A stretch of DNA of 64,000 bases. Source: Salinibacterium sp. M195. GTDB lineage: Bacteria; Actinomycetota; Actinomycetes; Actinomycetales; Microbacteriaceae. The notes below the pieces were generated by a model. The model searched no databases. It worked only from the letters and a program-made list of their open reading frames with translations, and was not told the DNA's origin. A program made the position numbers and the translations under genes. This document shows, piece by piece, positions 26,897-36,234 of the stretch. The first letter of the stretch is position 1. The number at the start of each line of letters is the position of its first letter. Location of the stretch: positions 62,001 to 126,000 of the forward strand of contig NZ_CP040814.1 in the NCBI RefSeq assembly GCF_019443965.1, written 5' to 3'.

Positions 26897-27906
26897 TCAG
26901 CCGGCGATGGCGGCAAGGATCTTGTCGCAGAGCGCCATCGTGCGCACGTTATCCGCTGCCGACGGACTGAGTTCTTCGGTGCCCTGCAGCACGCCAACAA
27001 AGTGCTTCATCTCTCCGATGTATCCACGCAAGTAGAGATCTTTGAGGCTTCCGGACCCGGGAGAGTTTGAGACGTCGAACGTAACCGACCGCTCGGCGAG
27101 GGGGCTCGCCCGGCCCCACAGTGGTGCCTGCAACTTCACCGTTGAGCACCTGGATGCGGCTCAGGTCGGATACTCGCACGACGCCGTTGGCGCACGTGAC
27201 GCTGAGTTCCTCAGTCTCGCGCGACCACGCTCGGGCCGAGACGAAGTTCAACGATCCGATGACCCCGTTCTCATGGCGCACCTGAACGATGATCGCGAGC
27301 CCGTCGCCGACGCTGTTCTTCATCGCCGAAACATCAACAACTTCGCCAAAAATGTCGCGCACCAGGTCGATGAGATGAATGACCGCTTGCGTAACGAACT
27401 CAACAGGAGTGAAGTCAGGCTTCCACGCCGCGAAACCAAACTCGCAGGCGTACGAGATGACAGGGCCCTGCTCGGTCCCCTCACCAATGAGGGCCTTGAG
27501 CTGGGTGTAGGCCGGGGCGAAACGCTTCATGAAGCCGAGCATCACGGGCACACCGGCATCCGCGGCGATCGACGCAATCTGCTGGGCCTCTACTTCCGGT
27601 TGACCCGAGCGGTTTTTCCACGAACACGGCAACACCCGCGCGAACACAGTCGGCGACTACCTCAGCCTGAAGGTGCGGCGCAAGAGACACAATGATGCCG
27701 TCGAGATCAGTGGCTTCTATTAGCGCGAGATGGTTCGGGAAGATCGGACGGATGCCGCGGGCTTCGGCCTCGGCAACGCGAGCGGGATTGCGCTCAGCAA
27801 TGCCAGCCAGGGGAACGCCCGTGGCGGCGAACGCAGGATAGAGGTTCAGCGAAGAGTGCCGGCCTGCGCCCACAAATCCGATTCGGGGCTGCTCAACGGT
27901 CGACAT
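26897..27906 (-). pseudogene. Gfo/Idh/MocA-family oxidoreductase, two +1 frameshifts
   Basis: The N-terminal Rossmann fold is clear: RIGFVGAGRHSSLNLYPAFAATGVPLAGIAERN, then DLDGIIVSLAPHLQAEVVADCVRAGVAVFVEKPLG with the conserved EKP. Frame breaks near 27605 (T5 run) and continues as VEAQQIASIAADAGVPVMLGFMKRFAPAY and IHLIDLVRDIFGEV, then breaks near 27115 and ends YLRGYIGEMKHFVGVLQGTEELSPSAADNVRTMALCDKILAAI. Total length is two bases over 336 codons. Likely an NAD(P)-dependent sugar, inositol or related polyol dehydrogenase. It is the last gene of the minus-strand part of the island, downstream position shared with the amidase reversed. Confidence 0.82.
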
Positions 27907-28109
27907 AGTTCCTCACATCCTCTGTGCACGAGCGGCACTGCCCCATTATCTAATGGCTCAACGGCTTGCGTGGCGTTGTGCGACGGCGAGAACCGCACCG
28001 CGCGAACTTTGCGCCAGGGGGCGAATCTGGCCGCACAGCCGCATCCGCAGTACCGTTGGTCTCTAAGTGACTAACGCTGTTGACCAACATCCGACAGAGG
28101 GAGCGTCGC

Positions 28110-28794
28110 GTGGCTAACACCGTCGAGAATCGAACCGCAGCAATCTTGCAGCAATTGCGCACAGAAGCGGACCCTGCGGTTAGCGCCGACCTTGGGCGCC
28201 GTTACGGCATCCACACCGACAACGCGATCGGAATACCGATGGCGAGAATGAAGAAGATCGCCGCAACCCTAGCTCCTGATCACGACCTCGCGATGTCGCT
28301 CTGGGCCACCGGTTTTTATGAAGCACGCACGATTGCCGCACACACCGATGATCCAAGTCGTGTCAGCGTCGACCAGATGGATGCATGGTGTGCGAATTTC
28401 GACAACTGGGCGATCGTCGATACCGCCTGCTTTACGCTCTTCGATAAGGCGCAAGGAGCATGGTCGAGGCTTGAACCGTGGGCGAGCAGCGAACGCGAGT
28501 TCACGAAGCGCGCCAGCTTCGCACTGTTGTGGGCTCTGGCCCTGCACGACAAACGTGCGGAAGACTCCCACTTTTCGGATGCCCTTTCACTGATCGAAGC
28601 GAACGCGAGCGACCCACGGCCGCTAGTCACTAAAAGCGCAGACGATGGCGCTTCGGGCAATCGTTCAGAAACGCCCGCAGCTTCGCTCTCAAGTGGCCGC
28701 GCTCGTGCGCGAGCGGCGGGACTCAGACGACGCCTCTACCCGCCGAGTGGTGCGTCCGATCGAAAAAGTTTTGATTAGCTACCCGACACCATGA
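28110..28794 (+). pseudogene. DNA alkylation repair (AlkD-like) protein, one +1 frameshift
   Basis: The first 175 codons give an AlkD-type HEAT-like glycosylase: ILQQLRTEADPAVSADLGRRYGIHTDNAIGIPMARMKKIAA, LWATGFYEARTIAAH, DQMDAWCANFDNWAIVDTACF, EFTKRASFALLWALA. After PLVTK an A4 run near 28634 shifts the frame; the proper end is ALRAIVQKRPQLRSQ... with the stop at 28792. Length is one base over 228 codons. The GTG at 28110 is preceded by GAGGGAG. AlkD proteins excise bulky N3/N7-alkylated purines. An intact paralogue-like gene of the same family lies at 41207–41878. Confidence 0.8.
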
Positions 28795-28821
28795 TGCCAG
28801 TGACCCGCGTGGGGATTGCGG

Positions 28822-28994
28822 CTAGGCGCGAGCATCCGCTTCTGGAGTGATCGCAGCTTCAGGGGCAAGCCAGACAGGCTGAGGGTCAGTAGGTACGGAG
28901 AGACCGGCAAGCCGGAACGGCACCCTCTTCGATACTCAACGTGAGCGCCGGGTGGTCAATGAGTTGTCAGGCGCGACTGATTCACTACCATCAT
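28822..28994 (-). other. possible remnant or frameshifted small gene
   Basis: On the minus strand a coherent protein-like text can be read only with shifts: HPALTLSIEE, then after a GGG run VPFRLAGLSVPTDPQPVWLA and PEAAITPEADARA followed by a stop. Removal of one G at about 28917 joins them. It is in the error-rich stretch, so it may be an ordinary small gene of about 55 codons divergent from the nuclease gene. Family not recognised. Confidence 0.3.
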
Positions 28995-29860
28995 GGATGC
29001 CGCATCGCTCAGTCCCGTCGGGTACGACCCTGATTTCCTTGATGTGCCTGTGCCTCTCCCCGCGCCGACCGCGAGCGCCCCGATCCGCGAGTTGCCGTAC
29101 ACGCATTTCACGGTGAGCCTGGATCCGACCCGGCGGCTCGCCCGCGCGACCGGGGTCAATATCGATGGCGACCAGCTTGTTAATGTTGGTCGCGGCAATG
29201 ACTGGCACAGTGATCCGCGCCTCCCCGCGCATGAACAGACCGGCGAGGCGGTGTATGCACGCAACGATCTCGATCGCGGGCACCTCGTGCGGCGTCGCGA
29301 CCCCGTCTGGGGCGACGAGGCGACCGCGGCCCAAGCGAACTTTGACACTTTTGCTTTCACGAATGCTGCACCTCAAGCTGCAGGGTTCAACCAGTCGAAA
29401 GAATTGTGGCTCGGTCTCGAAGATCATGTACTGAACTACGCCCGCACGAACAGGAACCGCATCAGCGTGTTTACGGCGCCCGTGCTCGGGAAGCAATGAT
29501 CCGGTCTACCGCGGCGTCGGCATCCCGCTACTCTTCTGGAAGATCGCAGCGTGGATATCCACCATCGATGGCGGTGTTGAACTCCGAGCTGCCGGGTTCG
29601 TTCTTGACCAGCGCCCGCAGCTCGCCGATGTTGACCTTGAAGAGGCTCGCGCCCTCGCACTCCTCAAGGGCGATCCCCCGCCCCTCGGCCCCTTCCGCAC
29701 CTTCCAAGTTCCGATCGTTGACATTGCTGCGATCACCGGGCTCGTGCTGGGCGTTCTCGACTCAGCGGACGTGCTCGAGCCAGCTCTGGCCGCGACCACG
29801 CCGGGAAAGCTTGAGGAGCGCTGGGTCGAGTTGACCACGACAGCGAGCGTGCGCCTCTAG
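28993..29860 (+). pseudogene. DNA/RNA non-specific endonuclease, one +1 frameshift
   Basis: A beta-beta-alpha metal nuclease of the NucA/Serratia type. The catalytic DRGH motif is seen in YARNDLDRGHLVRRRDPVWG, followed by NFDTFAFTNAAPQAAGFNQ with the metal-binding Asn. The first frame stops after VFTAPVLG at about 29490; removing one base continues DPVYRGVGIPLLFWKIAAW and ISTIDGGVELRAAGFVLDQ to the stop TAG at 29858. Length is one base over 289 codons. No signal peptide was seen in this start, so the enzyme may act in the cytosol or as a toxin, or the N-terminus lies elsewhere. Confidence 0.82.
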
Positions 29861-29899
29861 CCTGCTCCGAGTCGCCCTCGCAGGTCGAACTGACGCAGG

Positions 29900-30929
29900 C
29901 TAAGCGCGCGACGGGCGGGCTGAGATATCTGCGATCGCATCCGCGAGGTCAGGATGCTCGAACGTGAAGCCCGCCTCGGTGAGGGTGCCGGGCACAACCC
30001 AGCGGCTTTTTGAGGATGAGTTCGGGTTCGGTTCGCAGCACCCACATGGCGGGCTCGAGCATCCATCGCCAGGCCTGCAAACCGAATGGCGCACCGACCG
30101 CGCGACGGAGGATGCTCATGAGGGTGCGGTTGTCTGAGGGGTTGGGGCTCGCGACGTTGACCGGCCCGGTGATCGTGTCGGTGTCGCGCACGAAACGGAT
30201 CGCGCGAACGACGTCGTGGAGGTGAACCCAGCTGAACTTTTGGCGCCCAGCGGTCTTGTGGCCTTCTGCGCGACCGGTACCCGAGGGAGTCGGGCCGATG
30301 CCGCGGTAACGGTTGTGGCCAAACCACCAGCCATCGATTTGGGGGCCGCCGAGACCGAAGCGTGCGAGGCGGAGCAACAGGTTCGTGGCCGGGCCATCAC
30401 CCAGCACGATCGCCATGCGGAGGGCGACGCGGCGAGTCTGCGGCAGGTCACCCTCGAAGAATTCGTTCTCCCAATTGCGGGCAACATCCACCGAGAATCC
30501 TTTGCCGAGCTCGCCATTGTCGTCGCTGTTGGGGCGGTCGGTTGAATGGCGGTAGATGGTCGCCGTTGAGGCGTTCATCCAGAGAGCAGGCGGAGCGGAT
30601 GCCGCAGCCATCGCCTCTCGCAATGCCCGAGTCGTTTCGACCCGCGAGCGCAGAATCTCGTTGCGGTTCTTGTCGTTGTAGCGGCAGTTCACTGATTTGC
30701 CCGCAAGGTTGACGACGATCGCTGAGCCGTCGATGACTCGGGCGATAGCGGGAGGGTCGCTCCACGCGACTGCGGCACTGCGTCCGATCAGTCGAACGTC
30801 GTAACCGTCCTCGCGAAATGCCTGCGCAATCGCTGGCCCGACGAATCCACTTGCCCCGGCGATAACCGCGATAGGTTTCGCTGCGCTTGGTTTCGCCGCC
30901 GGTCGTGCTGCCTCTTGTGCCTCTGCCAT
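29900..30929 (-). pseudogene. TIGR01777-type NAD-dependent epimerase, one +1 frameshift near the 3' end
   Basis: An extended-SDR protein of about 342 codons. Motifs: IAVIAGASGFVGPAIAQAF as nucleotide-binding loop, GSAIVVNLAGKSVNCRYNDKNRNEILRSRVETT, which is diagnostic of the TIGR01777/YfcH family, and FSWVHLHDVVRAIRFV. A T5 run near 30009 shifts the frame; the true end reads RWVVPGTLTEAGFTFEHPDLADAI and stops at 29900. The longer frame to 29857 is out of phase. Function of the family is not established; members are often near cell-division or envelope genes. Confidence 0.82.
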
Positions 30930-30982
30930 GACGCCCCCCATCAGACTGAAAATTTCTCACTCAGTCTATCGAGCCAAGGCGT

Positions 30983-31558
30983 CTACGCGTGCGCTGGCGC
31001 TGAAGCCCACACGAGCTCTCGCGCCAGATCGATGCTCACAGAGAGGGTGTCGATCGGGAGTTGCTGAGTGACGAGAGCGCCCTCGTGCAGCACCAAAAGT
31101 TGGGTGGCGAGCGCGTCAGGGGCCGAGCATCCAGCAGTCGTTGCAAGCTCGCTAAACAAATCGACTAACCACTGCTTCTGCTGGGTAGCAATCAGGTGCG
31201 CGGGATGAGCGGGGTCGGGCAGCTCGGCGAGCGCGTTGATGAAGGCGCAGCCGCGGGGGTTGTTCTGGTTCCAGATGCGTTGGGCTTCGAGCGGGGCGAG
31301 TACTGCCTCGATGGGCGACCCGGCAGCAGCGATTGTTTCGCGAACGAGCAATTGCCAGCGCTGTTCGCGCTCCTCGAGGTAGGCGACCACGAGCTGATCT
31401 TTCGATCCGAACTGGTTGTAAAGGGTGCGCTTGGTCACGCCCGAGTGCTCGGCGATGAGGTCGACGCCGACCGCCGTAATGCCGCGGCTATAGAAGAGGT
31501 CGCCAGCAGCATCAAGGATGCGGTGCCCCGCGGCCGTCATCGGTTTCGTCTCCGACAT
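30983..31558 (-). CDS. TetR/AcrR family transcriptional regulator
   Basis: A 191-residue TetR repressor, one of few intact genes in this stretch. The helix-turn-helix is RILDAAGDLFYSRGITAVGVDLIAEHSGVTKRTLYNQFGSKDQLVVAYL. The C-terminal ligand domain is Ala/Leu-rich with CAFINALAELPDPAHPAHL, common among regulators of reductase genes. It is divergent from a zinc-type oxidoreductase gene with a 73-base gap that carries the inverted repeat TACTGATC/GATCAGTA, so it very probably represses that gene and itself. Confidence 0.93.
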   Translation of the reverse strand: MSETKPMTAAGHRILDAAGDLFYSRGITAVGVDLIAEHSGVTKRTLYNQFGSKDQLVVAYLEEREQRWQLLVRETIAAAGSPIEAVLAPLEAQRIWNQNNPRGCAFINALAELPDPAHPAHLIATQQKQWLVDLFSELATTAGCSAPDALATQLLVLHEGALVTQQLPIDTLSVSIDLARELVWASAPAHA

Positions 31559-31570
31559 TCGACACTCCTT

Positions 31571-31610
31571 TACTGATCGGTGTACTGTGGAGCAGGTTCA
31601 CAGATCAGTA
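31571..31610. promoter_or_regulatory. inverted repeat operator in the TetR–oxidoreductase gap
   Basis: TACTGATC (31571–31578) and GATCAGTA (31603–31610), about three helical turns apart. Each half is part of a smaller dyad around GATC. Position between divergent starts fits a TetR operator. Confidence 0.6.
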
Positions 31611-31631
31611 TACCCGCGAGGAGTCTCCCCC

Positions 31632-32673
31632 ATGAACGTTCCCACCACCATGCGTGCCGTGCAGCTCACCCAGCACGGAGGGCCCGCGGTGCTTCAATTG
31701 GCTGAGGTCGCGACTCCCGTTCCTGCAGCGGGGGAAGTTCTCGTCAAAGTGAGCGCCGCCGCCCTCAACAACACTGACCTGTGGACGCGTGAGGGGCGAA
31801 TATGGGCTTCCCGGACCTCGTGCCGGGTGGCGCGGTCCGCTCGACTTTCCACGCATCCAGGGAGCGGATGTTGTTGGTCACATTGCCGCTGTGGGCGATG
31901 GCGTCGACGAAAGCGTGCTCAATTCGCGCGTCGTGATCGACCCCGCTGTCTACGATGTCGACCAACCCGATGCAAACATCACCGGGCTGATGGGCAGCGA
32001 ACGCGACGGTGGCTACGCCGAGTATGTGACGGCGCCAGCCAACCGCATCCACGACGTGACGGAGTCGAGCCTCAGCGACGATCAGCTCGCCGCCCTCCCC
32101 ATCTCCTATGGCACGGCCCTCGGCATGATCGAACGCGGCCGACTCCAAGCGGGTGAAACCGTTCTCGTTTCGGGAGCATCCGGCGGCGTTGGTGTTGCCC
32201 TCGTGCAGTTGGCACGCGCTCGCGGTGCCCGTGTCATCGCCATTAGCAGTGGCTCCAAGATTCAGGCGGTTCTGGATGCCGGCGCTCACGTTGCCGTCGA
32301 CCGCGCGGCAGACGTCGCCGAGCAAGTGCGCGCAGCTGCACCCAACGGCATCGACGTCGCCCTCGATGTCGTCGCCGGAGACCTCGTTCACGACGGACTC
32401 CCCCTGCTGCGCAAGGCCGGCCGCTGGGTCGTTGCCGGAGCCCTCGGCGGTCACACGATCGGCTTCGACGTGCGCGACCTCTACCTGCACAACCTGCAAC
32501 TCATCGGCTCCACCATGCACACCCCTGAGCACTTCGAACTACTCATGGGCATGGCGCGACGCTCAGAAATTGTGCCCATCGTCGCGGCAACGTTCCCGCT
32601 TGAGCAGGCAGCCCAGGCGCAGGAGGAACTTGCTCGCCGGGCGCACGTCGGCAAGATCGTTTTGCACCCGTGA
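31632..32673 (+). pseudogene. quinone oxidoreductase (MDR/zinc-type alcohol dehydrogenase family), one +1 frameshift
   Basis: About 346 codons in two frames. N-terminal part: MRAVQLTQHGGPAVLQLAEVATPVPAAGEVLVKVSAAALNNTDLWTREG. After a GGGG run near 31790 the frame shifts to YGLPGPRAGWRGPLDFPRIQGADVVGHIAAVG and stays open to the stop, with ETVLVSGASGGVGVALVQLARARGARVIA as NADPH fold. No structural zinc cysteines, so it belongs to the quinone oxidoreductase branch. Divergent TetR repressor upstream; probably responds to reactive quinones or carbonyl compounds (inference). Confidence 0.85.
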
Positions 32674-32683
32674 GCTGACTCGC

Positions 32684-33934
32684 TTATCGCTCGCGCCCAC
32701 CAAGCACCGCGCTGACAACAAGGAGCAGGAGCGCGCCCAACGCGAGTGCGCCCAACGCGGCCGGCACGCCACTCGCCTGAATGAGCACGCCCGCCAGCGC
32801 GCTTCCAGCGGCACCGCCAATGTTGTGGCTTGTGTTCACCCACGTCATGGCCGAGTTCTGCTGGTGCTCCCCGCCCGAGGTGTGCGCGGCAACATAGGTC
32901 ACGATCATCACCGGCGAGAAGAAGAGCCCGGCCACGATCAGCACCACGCTAACCGCAACAGCACCCGTGACGACGGCCACGAGAGAGGTGCTTGCGAGAA
33001 GCACGACCGAAAGAATGACGAGTTGTCTGGCGGGGGAACCGGGCACCTTAAGTGCCCCATACAGGAGCCCGCCGAGTGCACTCCCCCAGCGAACAGGCCG
33101 AGCGCGATGCCCGCGGCGGCCGATCCGCCATAGGAGGCCAGAGCAACCGGTACCGCGACGCTGAGCGAGCCCGCAACGCTTCCCGCGATGAGAGCCGGCA
33201 AGAGAAGACCCACGAAACGAGCATCCAGAATCAACGGCCTGAGCTTGGGGAGTTCGTCGCCCACCGCCGAAAACCGACGTTCGCGCGGCCTCATCGCCCC
33301 AACAGCGGGAGTGGCAATGAAGAGAAGGCCACCCGCGAGCACCAATACTGCGGGAATGATGAGCGCGACCCCTGGAGCGATGAAAGCCAACGCCACTCCA
33401 GAAATCGCCGGGCCAACGAGGTAGAGCAGCTCTTCCACGACTGCGTCGAAACTTAGACCCTTCTTGAGCAGCTCGGGATTCGGGGTCAACGATCCCCACG
33501 CCACCCGCATCGTCGGGCCCACCGGCGGGGCGACGGCTCCAGCTATCGTTGCAAGAATCACCAGTTGAACCCCGGGCCCGCTAAGCAACGATGTGGTTGC
33601 TAGCACCCCGAGCGTGGCGCTGAACAGCACCACCAAAATCGCGAGCACACGGCGAGCACCGTAACGATCGATGAGCGACGCCCGCACCGGTGCCAGTACA
33701 CTCGCGGCCGCCCCGTAGAGAGCAAGAGCTGCACCGGCTAGCGCAACAGAATCGGTCGCCTCCACCACCGCATAAAACAGCGGGAAGCAAGACCAGCGCG
33801 TACGCCGCACGACCGATCAGGGCCGTGCCAAAAGTCAGCGGCACACGGGGCAGCGAAAGTGCGTCGCGGTAGCGAGTAGTCACAGCCCGGGGCATCCGTT
33901 CACTGACTCGACGCTTCAACAGGCGGCGTGCCAT
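32684..33934 (-). pseudogene. major facilitator superfamily transporter, two frameshifts
   Basis: A 12-helix MFS protein over three frames. Start part: SLPRVPLTFGTALIGRAAYALVLLP; after an extra base near 33790 it goes on as LFYAVVEATDSVALAGAALALYGAAASVLAPVRASLIDRYGARRVLAI with the D-R-x-G-x-R-R loop. Near 33075 one base is missing and the last third is WGSALGGLLYGALK to SHNIGGAAGSALAGVLIQASGVPAALGALALGALLLLVVSAVLG. Net length is a multiple of three. The first ATG overlaps the upstream gene by 19 bases; a second ATG at 33895 is possible. Substrate unknown. Confidence 0.8.
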
Positions 33935-34218
33935 TCGTCCGCAAACTCTTCGACCGTCTTCTGCTCGAGGTCGCGCCGCACTACGCGGAGAAGCTGATCC
34001 GCCTCTTCGACGGAATCGACGGACGTGCGGATGACCTCTTCGCCGGTCGTGCGGCGCACCACAACAAGATCGGCACCGGGCCCTCTCGGGGTGGTATCTC
34101 CCATCAGGAGGCTCCCTACAAGCTCGATCGCAAACCGGGCAGCATGACGAACCGGGTGGTCACGGCGCTTCTCGATAAGAGCTTCAAGGTGTTCGGCCGC
34201 ACGATCCTGCTCAGACAC
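33916..34218 (-). CDS. small hypothetical protein
   Basis: A 100-residue soluble protein that begins MSEQDRAAEHLEALIEKRRD and ends EEFADEWHAAC. The middle, GADLVVVRRTTGEEVIRTSVDSVEEADQLLRVVRRDLEQKTVEEF, predicts a small alpha/beta unit. No family recognised. It overlaps the start of the MFS gene and may be co-transcribed with it. A short inverted repeat AACTGA/TCAGTT lies at 34253–34271, in the probable promoter. One of the few intact frames in the 24–37 kb stretch. Confidence 0.6.
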   Translation of the reverse strand: MSEQDRAAEHLEALIEKRRDHPVRHAARFAIELVGSLLMGDTTPRGPGADLVVVRRTTGEEVIRTSVDSVEEADQLLRVVRRDLEQKTVEEFADEWHAAC

Positions 34219-34378
34219 GCTGCACTCCTTCTTTCACATGCGGAATCCACTAAACTGAGTCTATATCAGTTCACTCATGATCTTGCGCCTCCTCAGAGCT
34301 GCAGCCCAAACAACTCCACCTCGCTTAGGCTGATTCCAGCGGTCTGAGCGACCGGATGCTGGCAAGAGGATTCCGACA

Positions 34379-35150
34379 ATGACAACCACCCCCCGAGTAC
34401 GTTCCCACCGTTGTTTTGTCGAAAGCGTCGGCAGGTGGCGCTCATGAGAAGCCCGAGCTCACGGCGCTCATTCATGGGCTCGAAGCATCCATGAAATCAG
34501 CCATCGAAGCTACCGGTGCCCGCGTCATTAGTGTTGACGGTTTTACCGCCGCTGACGTGGATGCTGCGCTCAGCCAGGCAGACGGCGTTGTGCTGCTCGG
34601 CGGTGGTGATGTTGACCCCGACGAGTATGGGGCAACAGAGCGGCATCCGAAGCTCTACAACATCGACCGCACCACCGACGGCGTCGACATCGAACTCGTG
34701 AACCAGGCCACCGAGCGTCGCCTGCCGATCCTCGCCATTTGCCGAGGGATGCACATCGTGAACGTCGCGCGCGGAGGCACGCTCATTCAACACCTCGAAC
34801 CCAGCGCTGTCGTGCACAGTGGCAAAGGCGTCGATGCGATGGTCGACCACGACGTCACGCTCGCGCCCGCATCGCAGCTTTCCGAACTCTATGGCGACGG
34901 CACAATGACGATCCGTTCCGGCCATCACCAAGCGGTGGATGTCGTGGGCGCCGGACTCACCGCCACCGGCCGTGCTGCTGACGGCGTGGTCGAAGCAGTG
35001 GAAAGCACCGACCCGACCTCTCCCCTTATTGCCGTGCAGTGGCATCCCGAAGACGACAAATCGAGCGAACGCGACCGCGAACTGCTCTTCGGCTGGCTCA
35101 CCACACAGGCGCGAGAGTTTCACGAACGTCAAGCCGAACTCGCGGGTTGA
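34379..35150 (+). pseudogene. class I glutamine amidotransferase-like hydrolase (peptidase C26), N-terminal +1 frameshift
   Basis: The main part is a gamma-glutamyl-gamma-aminobutyrate hydrolase (PuuD-type): DGVVLLGGGDVDPDEYG, the nucleophile Cys in ILAICRGMHIVNVARGG, RSGHHQAV, and the His-Glu pair in AVQWHPEDD. The open frame lacks the normal first strand. A good start exists at 34379, with AGAGGA before it; reading from there and dropping one C of the six-C run at about 34388–34393 gives EYVPTVVLSKASAGGAHEK in frame. So the gene is 257 codons with one extra base. It should cleave gamma-glutamyl amides such as gamma-glutamyl-GABA. Confidence 0.8.
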
Positions 35151-35247
35151 CTTGAGTGCGGCCAACGCGCAACGTCCGCATGAATCTAGTTACCTGAACA
35201 ACTGAAGCATCCTTGCGATTGGATGCCCGGGCTGCAACTCTGAACGC

Positions 35248-35688
35248 ATGCGGATATCGATCGTCGTCGTCCTTGCCGTCGGCGCAGCACTCACCCTTGC
35301 GGGGTGCGTGGCCTCGACGGAGCTGCAGGCAGACGCCGTTGTTGAGGATGCGGAAATACCGGAGTGGCTACACGACAGTCTCGATGTCCCGTCATCCGAA
35401 CTTGTGTTCCTCGGCGAGGAAGACGAAATGACCGTCTACGCGAGCCTGGACAAAGACGGCAACCAGTGCGTCATTGCTATTCTTGCGCCGTCGTCAACCA
35501 GCAATGGTGATGACGGAGCCACCTCGACTAGCTGCACTTCTCCGCTTGATTTTGCGAGCGACGGCGCACGAGTAACCGTTGGCGGTGGCGGTCACAGCGG
35601 CAGCGCCCACTTTCTCCCACCCGGTTACAGCGAGCCCCTCGAACCCGGCTGGGTGCGCGTCAACCCTCAACTCGCTGTCAAGAGGTAA
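35248..35688 (+). CDS. small secreted lipoprotein
   Basis: A 146-residue protein with signal ISIVVVLAVGAALTLAGC, lipobox LAGC. The mature part is acidic (ELQADAVVEDAEIPEWLHDSLDVPSSELVFLGEEDEMTVYASLDKDGNQC given only in outline: acidic linker, then a small beta-domain with three Cys) and ends in a Gly/His-rich loop GGGGHSGSAHF. No family recognised. It lies alone between the amidotransferase-like gene and a DUF1801-type gene, all on the plus strand, with own space for a promoter. Confidence 0.75.
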   Translation: MRISIVVVLAVGAALTLAGCVASTELQADAVVEDAEIPEWLHDSLDVPSSELVFLGEEDEMTVYASLDKDGNQCVIAILAPSSTSNGDDGATSTSCTSPLDFASDGARVTVGGGGHSGSAHFLPPGYSEPLEPGWVRVNPQLAVKR

Positions 35689-35752
35689 TAAGCAGTCGTT
35701 CTAGAGACAATCGCACGGCGCGAGAGTAATCTCACCTCAAGGAGGCTTGACC

Positions 35753-36166
35753 ATGACGAAAGAGAGTTTCAGCGCCGAAGAACGTGCGGCCATGAAGGAG
35801 CGCGCTCGAGAAGCGAAACGCGAAGCATCCGCAGCCGAAGATTTGGCAGATGTGCTCAGCAAGATCGCCGAGATGCCCGATGACGATCGCGCGCTGGCCG
35901 AACATGTGCACACCACTGTGCTCGCCGCCGCCCCCAACCTCACACCGAAGACCTGGTACGGGATGCCCGCCTATGCCAAAGACGGCAAAATCGTGTGCTT
36001 CTTTCAGGCCGCCCTCAAATTCAAGTCACGCTATGCGACCCTCGGTTTCAGCGACGAAGCGGCCCTCGATAACGGCCCGATGTGGCCTGCCGCCTACGCT
36101 CTAGTGAAGTGGACGGATGACGTCGAAGCCCAGATAAGCAAGCTCGTCACACAAGCGGTCGGCTAA
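35753..36166 (+). CDS. DUF1801/iron-chaperone-like protein
   Basis: A 137-residue protein starting at the ATG that follows AAGGAGG. N-terminal half is a charged helix (SAEERAAMKERAREAKREASAAEDLADVLSKIAEMP). The C-terminal half TTVLAAAPNLTPKTWYGMPAYAKDGKIVCFFQ resembles the YdhG/DUF1801 fold (frataxin-like, sometimes called iron chaperone), with the conserved W-Y-G-M-P-A-Y. Function is not established for the family. It converges on ald over a shared hairpin. Confidence 0.8.
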   Translation: MTKESFSAEERAAMKERAREAKREASAAEDLADVLSKIAEMPDDDRALAEHVHTTVLAAAPNLTPKTWYGMPAYAKDGKIVCFFQAALKFKSRYATLGFSDEAALDNGPMWPAAYALVKWTDDVEAQISKLVTQAVG

Positions 36167-36170
36167 CACT

Positions 36171-36234
36171 CTCGCTAGCCGACCACCGTTAGCGGGCGAC
36201 TAGCCCGCGACTGCTAATGGGAGACTGCTAGCGA
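36171..36234. terminator. bidirectional terminator between the DUF1801-like gene and ald
   Basis: Nested dyads: outer TCGCTAGC / GCTAGCGA (36171–36178 and 36227–36234) and a stable core GCGGGC–GACTA–GCCCGC at 36192–36208, between converging genes. The outer arm overlaps the ald stop codon. Confidence 0.6.

Noticed and set aside
28050..28090. GTTGGTC ... GACCAAC inverted repeat before the AlkD-like gene
   Set aside because: Short arms and unclear promoter; it lies in the error-rich stretch, so I do not claim an operator.
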